The notes under the pieces: model-generated | The model's database searches: none | What the model saw: the letters and a program-made list of their open reading frames with translations, nothing else | What the model was told of the DNA's origin: nothing | Translations under genes and position numbers: made by a program | Assembly: GCA_009835515.1 (NCBI GenBank) | Contig: VXXH01000109.1 | Coordinates: forward strand, 1-6,098 | Length of the DNA stretch: 6,098 nt | Origin: Candidatus Poribacteria bacterium | GTDB taxonomy: Bacteria; Poribacteria; WGA-4E; WGA-3G | Reading direction: 5' to 3' | Shown here: piece after piece, positions 1-5,300 of the stretch | How the letters are laid out: the number at the start of each line of letters is the position of its first letter | Position numbering within the stretch: position 1 is the first letter of the stretch

Positions 1-170
1 GCGTCTACATCTCCGACCTACGAGGACGGAGTTTTGACGCTGAAGATTATGATAACGGGATTCCGAGGATGGTTCGCGGGTATTTCTCTGAAATGGCGTG
101 CGTTATCGGTGAATGTGCCCGCGTTCTAAAACCCAATGCCCGTCTTTTGATAAAAAATGTCACTGTCTGA
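1..170 (+). CDS. 3' fragment of a DNA-methylase-like gene (C-terminal 55 codons visible)
   Basis: The gene is open from the left edge, reading codons from base 3, and stops at TGA 168-170, giving 55 visible residues. The block around GIPRMVRGYFSEM (visible residues 19-31) followed by ECARVLKPNARLLI (37-50) matches, from memory, the region of bacterial DNA methylases in which an aromatic helix 'GYF.EM' precedes the 'RVLKPG' turn and a hydrophobic strand of the SAM-binding fold. The expected role is SAM-dependent base methylation of DNA in the cytoplasm. The catalytic (D/N)PPY-type motif would lie upstream, outside the window. In relatives I recall, the strand runs on into 'NDNVRYAG..IPVD' and several dozen more residues. 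Here it reads KNVTV and stops, so the 3' end seems truncated or rearranged. No frame just downstream resumes the motif. A different Rossmann methyltransferase is possible. Confidence 0.6.
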   Translation, partial: VYISDLRGRSFDAEDYDNGIPRMVRGYFSEMACVIGECARVLKPNARLLIKNVTV

Positions 171-176
171 CGTTTG

Positions 177-518
177 TTAGGGGTTTACCACCCGTTGTCG
201 CTTAAGCGTTTCGATTTCCTGTGTAAGTATTTCAATCTGCTTGGCTTGTGCGTTGTCTTGGACGCTTCGCCAGCCTATCATGATTGTCAAAACAACTAAA
301 GGAATACCTATGAGTGCTATCACAGCGACAAGGATACCTATAAGCCATGCCACTGGTGTTTTTAGGCTCTCTATTTGTTGAGTGACGTGTTTTTGTGTAC
401 GGTCTTCGGACTCTTTAATCTTTGCGTCAATTTTCTCGATGTCCTCAACGGTCAACTCACCAAGAGCGGGCAAAGCTACCACAAAAAAGAGTATTGAGAG
501 GACGAGTATCGTTTTCAT
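177..518 (-). CDS. Small exported or membrane-anchored coiled-coil protein, 113 aa
   Basis: Function is unknown. The ATG is at 518-516 and the TAA at 179-177. Residues 1-20 form a signal peptide (MKTILV, hydrophobic core, then PALG and ELTVEDIEKID). Residues 22-52 are charged and helical, rich in E, K, D and Q, and likely a short coiled coil. Residues 55-83 are strongly hydrophobic (AWLIGILVAVIALIGIPL...) and should be a transmembrane helix. Residues 84-110 are again charged and heptad-like (AKQIEILTQEIETLKRQ). The predicted form is a helix held in the inner membrane with coiled-coil arms on both sides, or an anchored oligomer. Small proteins with this 'ALGELTVEDIEKI...' layout are, from memory, common in Poribacteria. 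A weak GGA lies about 8 bp before the ATG. The 5' leader contains the structured element at 551-610. The gene converges with the methylase fragment, only 6 bp away, so no spaced terminator fits between them. The reading frame is secure; the role is not. Confidence 0.75.
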   Translation of the reverse strand: MKTILVLSILFFVVALPALGELTVEDIEKIDAKIKESEDRTQKHVTQQIESLKTPVAWLIGILVAVIALIGIPLVVLTIMIGWRSVQDNAQAKQIEILTQEIETLKRQRVVNP

Positions 519-550
519 GAAGTGTTCCAGTCCCAGTTTGTTTTATCCCC

Positions 551-610
551 CTGCAATGGTGGGAGGGTGGCAGAAACGGAGAAGGAATCCGTTCATTGCA
601 GTGCCACCCT
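551..610. repeat. Compact structured element: two interlocking inverted repeats plus an inner hairpin
   Basis: Three perfect complementary pairs lie within 60 bp. CTGCAATG (551-558) pairs with CATTGCAG (594-601). AGGGTGGCA (564-572) pairs with TGCCACCCT (602-610). AACGGA (575-580) pairs with TCCGTT (588-593) around a 7-nt loop. The first two pairs run in the order A-B-A'-B', so they cannot form one simple hairpin. They are either alternative pairings or a pseudoknot-like fold, with the small hairpin nested inside. On the minus strand the element lies in the leader of the 113-aa gene, about 32 nt before its ATG. No T-run follows it on either strand, so it is not a standard terminator. It could be a leader regulatory RNA, a hairpin end of an IS200/IS605-type element, or a dispersed palindromic repeat. 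Confidence 0.55.
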
Positions 611-643
611 AAACTAGTTCTTTAAGAGTGTATCAGATTCACG

Positions 644-665
644 AAAAAATAGCAAAGGAAACCTT
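644..665 (-). terminator. Possible weak intrinsic terminator downstream of the coiled-coil ORF
   Basis: Read on the minus strand just past the stop of the 667-876 gene, a 4-bp stem AAGG-TTT-CCTT (665-655) is followed after 5 nt by six T (649-644). The stem is very short and not GC-rich, so termination would be inefficient. The two minus-strand genes may therefore be co-transcribed. Confidence 0.2.
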
Positions 666-666
666 A

Positions 667-876
667 TCAAGTTCCCATAAGACGGAGCAGCCAGTTCTGT
701 TTCTCCGGTGGTGGCAACATGAGCGTCTCGTTCTGCTTCTGAAGCCGATCAGTTAACTCTAATAGCATTTTCTCGCGTTCGGTTGATTCTGCGAGCTGTG
801 TCTTGAGATCTTGCACCTGCTCCTTGAGCAAAGCGATGATTTTGGGAGTATCAACAGGGGTGTCATGACCGTTCAT
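667..876 (-). CDS. Small coiled-coil protein, 69 aa, possibly the detached tail of a DNA-binding protein
   Basis: Function is not recognised. The ATG at 876-874 (MNGHDTPVDTPK) gives 69 residues and a TGA at 669-667. A TTG at 948 in the same frame would add 24 residues, but they show no structure and no ribosome site precedes either start, so the shorter form is preferred weakly. Residues 12-52 form one amphipathic helix rich in E, Q, K and L with heptad spacing (IIALLKEQVQDLKTQLAEST...). Next come a proline break (LMLPPPEK) and a short aromatic, basic C-terminus (QNWLLRLMGT). From memory, this arrangement of coiled coil, proline-rich hinge and 'W..R..G' end is common in tails of bacterial and plasmid helix-turn-helix proteins, for example an 'LPAP...W..LWG'-type end. 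No helix-turn-helix is present here. It may be a real small protein or a gene remnant. It is divergent from the kelch gene. Confidence 0.5.
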   Translation of the reverse strand: MNGHDTPVDTPKIIALLKEQVQDLKTQLAESTEREKMLLELTDRLQKQNETLMLPPPEKQNWLLRLMGT

Positions 877-1003
877 TGAAAGGTTGTTGGAGGGGTCAGT
901 GGAAGTGTCATTATACCAAAGGGGTTCTCTGTGTACAAAAACTTTCAATTATTTATCAAACTCACGTCTTGATAGGGAGAGACACGTAATCTTCAAACAG
1001 CAT

Positions 1004-1008
1004 GGTGG
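1004..1008 (+). promoter_or_regulatory. Probable ribosome binding site of the kelch gene
   Basis: GGTGG lies 10 nt before the ATG at 1019. It is a modest Shine-Dalgarno match, but together with the signal peptide that follows it decides for this start over the in-frame ATG at 884. Confidence 0.4.
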
Positions 1009-1018
1009 TTTACAACGC

Positions 1019-2131
1019 ATGCTTTTTAAATTGGTTGTTGGAGTTTCTCTGTTTATAATGGTAGGCACCGTTGCCGCGGCAAAATGGGAAGTTATTTCTG
1101 AACTTCCAACGCATCGAAAAAGCTTTTCGACCGCTGTAGTGGATGGTAAGATTTATCTCATCGGGGGCACGCTCTTTGAACATGCACGTGGTGTTTTGCG
1201 TGATCCGGGTCCTGGTATTTGGCGAGGTCCATTTGGGATGTCGTTAGTGGAGGTGTATGACCCAGAAACCAACACGTGGCAAAGACTCGCTGACATGCCG
1301 ACCGTCCGGGCAGGTGCTGAGACGACTGTTGTTGACGGAAAAATCTATGTTATGGGAGGGTACGCCGGGGAAGACAACCATGGTAAGAATTTCAAAATTC
1401 TGAAAGCCGTTGAGATGTACGATCCACAAACCGACACGTGGGTCAGAAAGCAGGAATTGCCGGTTTCCCGTATGCAGTTCGGCATTGGTGCAGTCGCTGG
1501 CAAAATCTATGCTATTGGTGGGGTTCTGGATCCAAAGGAGAAGAAACCTGGGCTGCAAGGACGCCTTGATCTCGTAGAAGTCTACGACCCTGTTAGCGAT
1601 ACATGGGCAAAACGGGCGGACATGCCGACAAGACGTGATGGCTTTGCAACAGCGGTTATTGATGATACCATTTACGCCATCGGCGGGAATGGCTGGCCGC
1701 AAGTCGGTGCGGGAGGTCCTGCTCTTGGAACGATTGAGGTCTATGAGCCGAGAGTCAATCGGTGGCGGAAGAGTTCTGACATGCCAAATCTGAGGAGGGG
1801 CTTTGTAATAAGTGTTATTGCGGATAAAATCTATCTCATTGGCGGTTCCGCTGTGGGAGCGCATGGTGTCCGAGGTGAGCGGCTTACGAGTACTGAAGTG
1901 TATAACCCGGCTACGAAGAGATGGCGTTTAAGTCCTACGCCTCCTGCGCCAACCCTACCCCCATTTTCTACAGCGACGATCAACGGCAAGATATATGCCT
2001 TTGGCGGCACCACAGAAGATGGGGAACTTTCGCCAACTGTTAAAGTCTTTGATACTGGGCTTCGTGCCGTCACAGCAAAAGGAAAACTCCCAACACGCTG
2101 GGGGGCGTTAAAAATAGGACGCCAAAACTAA
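1019..2131 (+). CDS. Secreted six-bladed kelch beta-propeller protein, 370 aa
   Basis: The chosen ATG (1019-1021) is followed directly by a signal peptide: residues 1-21, MLFK, hydrophobic core, then GTVAAA with cleavage before KWEV. GGTGG at 1004-1008 is a plausible ribosome site 10 nt upstream. An in-frame ATG at 884 would put 45 structureless residues before the signal and is rejected. Six kelch blades follow, with the IY.(I/M/F)GG doublets at residues 49-50, 113-114, 167-168, 222-223, 275-276 and 329-330, a spacing of about 54 (64 after the first). Most blades carry (V/I/T)E(V/M)Y(D/E/N)P, then W about 7 residues on, then (M/L)P..R. The N-terminal W23...LPTHR strand supplies the element that closes the ring, so the propeller is complete near residue 346. 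The remaining tail (351-370, with GKLPTRWGALK) is extra and matches the end of the neighbouring LTD protein. Kelch propellers usually bind proteins or glycans. Some are enzymes, such as galactose oxidase and N-acetylneuraminate epimerase, but no catalytic set is visible here. A role outside the cytoplasm is likely. Confidence 0.9.
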   Translation: MLFKLVVGVSLFIMVGTVAAAKWEVISELPTHRKSFSTAVVDGKIYLIGGTLFEHARGVLRDPGPGIWRGPFGMSLVEVYDPETNTWQRLADMPTVRAGAETTVVDGKIYVMGGYAGEDNHGKNFKILKAVEMYDPQTDTWVRKQELPVSRMQFGIGAVAGKIYAIGGVLDPKEKKPGLQGRLDLVEVYDPVSDTWAKRADMPTRRDGFATAVIDDTIYAIGGNGWPQVGAGGPALGTIEVYEPRVNRWRKSSDMPNLRRGFVISVIADKIYLIGGSAVGAHGVRGERLTSTEVYNPATKRWRLSPTPPAPTLPPFSTATINGKIYAFGGTTEDGELSPTVKVFDTGLRAVTAKGKLPTRWGALKIGRQN

Positions 2132-2140
2132 TCTTGTGAG

Positions 2141-2275
2141 TTTATAGTAGATCCCGTAATTACTTACACACTTTCCTCGTTATGTGAACGTGTGAATGTG
2201 TATCTCATGGAGGCACAGGAAACCAACGGTTTCTTATGCTACAAGTGTAAACTTATTTTCAGGCTTCACTATAAA
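2141..2275. mobile_element. MITE-like 135-bp element with imperfect 33-bp terminal inverted repeats
   Basis: The left end (2141-2173) begins TTTATAGT and the right end (2275-2243, read on the minus strand) begins TTTATAGT too. Aligned without gaps, the two 33-bp ends match at 23 positions, including the outer 8 bp and a final ACACTT block. The interior holds no reading frame of note, only the hairpin at 2217-2235. The size, the terminal repeats, the lack of coding sequence and the position between two convergent stop codons fit a MITE. A TA dinucleotide occurs at both ends (TA-TAGT...ACTA-TA), which would suit an IS630/Tc1-mariner parent, but because the flanks are part of the palindrome the target duplication cannot be proven. 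It could instead be a large imperfect bidirectional terminator. Confidence 0.45.
2217..2235. terminator. Hairpin between the convergent kelch and LTD genes
   Basis: GAAACC-AAC-GGTTTC (2219-2233) is a perfect 6-bp stem with a 3-nt loop. A G-T and an A-T pair extend it to 8 bp (2217-2235). It lies 85 bp past the kelch stop and 66 bp past the LTD stop. No run of T follows on either strand, so it is at best a weak bidirectional terminator. It may simply be the core of the MITE-like element that contains it. Confidence 0.25.
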
Positions 2276-2301
2276 TGAACAATATCCGCTTCGCTGTGCT
2301 T

Positions 2302-5300
2302 CTACTGCTGATTTTTCACATCTCCCCAACGTGTAATAAGTTTACCATTGGGAGATACAAGCCCTCTGATGCGAACGGTCGCTAACTGCTTGCGTTTGCC
2401 TGCGTATGATACATCTTCTATCCGATAATAGTAGAGGGTATTCGGTTTAGCCGTGGTATCTGTCCATGTATACTCGTTGCGTTCACTTGTTGTGCCAGCC
2501 CCTTGTATCAGTTTGGTGTTAATCTGCTGAAACTCGCCTTCCTTCGTCTGGCTCCGCAGGATATTGAACCCCGCATTGTCCAACTCACTCTCTGTTGTCC
2601 ATGTGATCTGGACGGTGTCTGTGCGCCAAGCCGCGCGAAAACTCGACAACGTCACAGGGAGTGGCGTGCCCTTACGATACCCTGGATTTCCCAGATCCGA
2701 GGCGTGCCCGTAATAGGTGATTATTTTCGGTGGAACGTCTGCTGTAGACACCCATGCTTCGGCGTATCTGCCATCCAAGGGTATCTGTTTTTCATACAAT
2801 CGTCGCAGAGATGCGCGTTCGCCATCGCTTGTTTCACCGGGTGGCAACGCCCATGCGGGCGTGTCTTTGGTGGATGGGTAGCCGTCGAGGTTGCCGATAG
2901 TATCGACAACATTGCCACTATCATCTGTGAGTTGGATCAGAAATCCGTCACTACTGAGCAAGCGAGACCGACTTGATAGGTATAAAAAAGCCTTCGGGTG
3001 TCGCTGAGAGAGGTTGTAGATGAGATGGTCCGTGAGGTGCCACGAATGTTTTTCCTGCTCGGTGATGAGCAGTGCCGTCTGGTTCGGTAACACATCAAAC
3101 GCCTCAAGGGTAATAAGAATCTGCTGATGCTTGCCGGCTTGCAGCGTCTCAACGAGGAGTTGATAGTCTTTTAGTTTCACCGAGTGGGTAAAGGATGGAT
3201 TATAGAGTTCAATCCACTGTGGCAGGGGTCGGGTTCGGATTTGCGTCTCAAACATTATCTCACTGATACTCAAGGTGCTCATTGGACTTGTGCCAGGCAC
3301 GATCTGGTGTAGGAAACCTGGGGTAGAAATATCTGTCGGATGCCCGTAATAAGTGTTGACCCCGATGGCGGTCTCCGTAGCAGGCATCCACGCGGAAGCC
3401 TCGGTGCCTTTGTGGACGTCAGCGTCAAAACGACGGAGGAGCGAAGAACGGTGTCCTTGGGGTGTCTTGTGATCGGGGAGCGTCCATGTCGGCAGATCGT
3501 CTGTGTCTTTGTCGCCATCAAGGTTGCCGCAGGAGTCAACGACGCGTCCCGTGGGGTGTATCAGTTCCACACAGAACCCCTCTGTGCCTATAATGGTGTT
3601 TTTGAGGTATCGGCTGAACACATCTGCGTGTGCTTTAGAGAGATCATAAACCCGGTCAATTGGCAGTCTGCGCGATCTTTTGCCCTGCTCGCTCACCAAA
3701 ATCACTGTCTGTTTCGGTGGCAGCGAGAAAGTCTTCAGCGTCAGCTGGGCATGTCGATGTCTTTCAGCGGTACGGGTTTCAATCACTAACTGCCAACCTT
3801 CCAAATCCATGGGTGTTGGGGAAGCGTTATAGAGTTCAATCCATTGCGGAAGCGCGTCCGAGGGGCCCTGCGTTTCGGACATAAGTTCGCTGATCCGAAC
3901 TTCATCAGGCAAGGTCGGGTTAAAAATGACGGCTGCTGCATTAGCGTCAGAGGCGAACAGTGCATTCGCTCCACCTTCAAGTGTGTTGGGTGTATCCGAG
4001 AGACCGGGTGGCGATTGGTTCACTGTCCATGCGGTGGCGAGATACCCGGGTTGGCGTGCGTCTTTGCGCTGATAGGTGCCTGCCTCGCTCAGGGGTGCTG
4101 CCGGTGCACTCGGACGCCGCGTATAGGCAAGGGGCCAGACCTCTGTATCGTCGTCATATCGGAAATAATCCCCAGCGACATCCTCAATCGCCTCTGGGGT
4201 GCCGTTTTTCGAGCGCGCATGCCGTAAAATCAGCAGATAGGGTGCGCTGGGGAGGCTCAAGTCATGTGCCACAAGATACGGATGCTGCGCCCCTGTCTGT
4301 TGCCTTTCACCTGTTGTATCTGGGGTGATGTTCAGTCCATCAATAATCACCGTCTCATCCGGATCGGTGTTGGTAATCAGAAGCATACCACCCACCGGTA
4401 ACGTATAATCGGGGAAAGATACAATGCTCACATCTTGATCTGCAGCTTCACCCTCGCTCGCGACCATGCTAATGTCCCAATCTCTGAGCCGAACCTCCGT
4501 ATCAGAGATGTTCTTGAGCTCTATCCAGTCGTTTGTGTGATTAGCGGCATTGTGTATTTTGTTGAAGGCAAGACGACGTGTCACCGGTAGTGCGGCAAAT
4601 GCGTCTGGATCATACCCGTAATTTTGCGGGTGAATTGTTGTCCATGCGGTGGCGAGATACCCGGGTTGGCGTGCGTCTTTGCGCTGATAGGTGCCTGCCT
4701 CGCTCAGGGGTGCTGCCGGTGCACTCGGACGCCGCGTATAGGCAAGGGGCCAGACCTCTGTATCGTCGTCATATCGGAAATAATCCCCAGCGACATCCTC
4801 AATCGCCTCTGGGGTGCCGTTTTTCGAGCGCGCATGCCGTAAAATCAGCAGATAGGGTGTCTCCGGCAGTTTCAAGTCACGTGCAACAAGATAGGGACAC
4901 TGCGTCCGCTTCTGTTGCGTCTCTGTCGAAATATTCAACCCATCGGCAATCCCTGTCTCACCTGGATCGGCGTTGATAATCAAAAGCACGCCCCCCACCG
5001 GTAACGTATAATCGGGGAAGGATACAATGCCGACATCTTGATCTGCAGCTTCACCCTCACTTGTGATGATGCTAATTTCCCAATCTCTGAGTCGGACATC
5101 CATATCATAGACGTTTTTGAGTTCTATCCAGTCTACATGGTTGGCTGCGTTATCAGAGGCATTGTGTATTTTGTTAAAAGCGAGACAACGTGTCACGAGT
5201 TGAGAAGGTGAAGGATCATACCGGTATCCGGGTGTGCCAAGACACAGTGATGCCGGGGCATGCCGATCATAACCGATGTGTGCATGATACCCGCTCGACA

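Noticed and set aside
382..612. 76-codon plus-strand frame
   Set aside because: It is antisense to the 113-aa gene and runs through the structured element. It has no domain and no ribosome site.
884..1018. N-terminal extension of the kelch gene from the ATG at 884
   Set aside because: The added 45 residues have no structure, would precede a clear signal peptide starting at 1019, and would overlap the region upstream of the divergent gene.
1244..1864. 206-codon open frame antisense to the kelch gene
   Set aside because: It lies wholly inside a well-supported gene. Its predicted protein has no recognisable domain and reflects the repetitive kelch codons read backwards.
2500..2670. Possible type IX secretion C-terminal domain on the LTD protein (LPVTLSSF...ITWTTESELDNAGFNILRS)
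   Set aside because: This stretch resembles the FN3-like domain found before sorting tags in Bacteroidetes, but the end of the protein lacks a typical type IX tail. The final GKLITRWG segment is treated separately.
4024..4859. CRISPR-like repeats
   Set aside because: There are only two long copies within a coding frame, with no short regularly spaced repeats.
3844..4976. Several plus-strand open frames with partly identical proteins opposite the LTD gene
   Set aside because: They are antisense shadows. Their identity to each other comes only from the 221-bp direct repeat.
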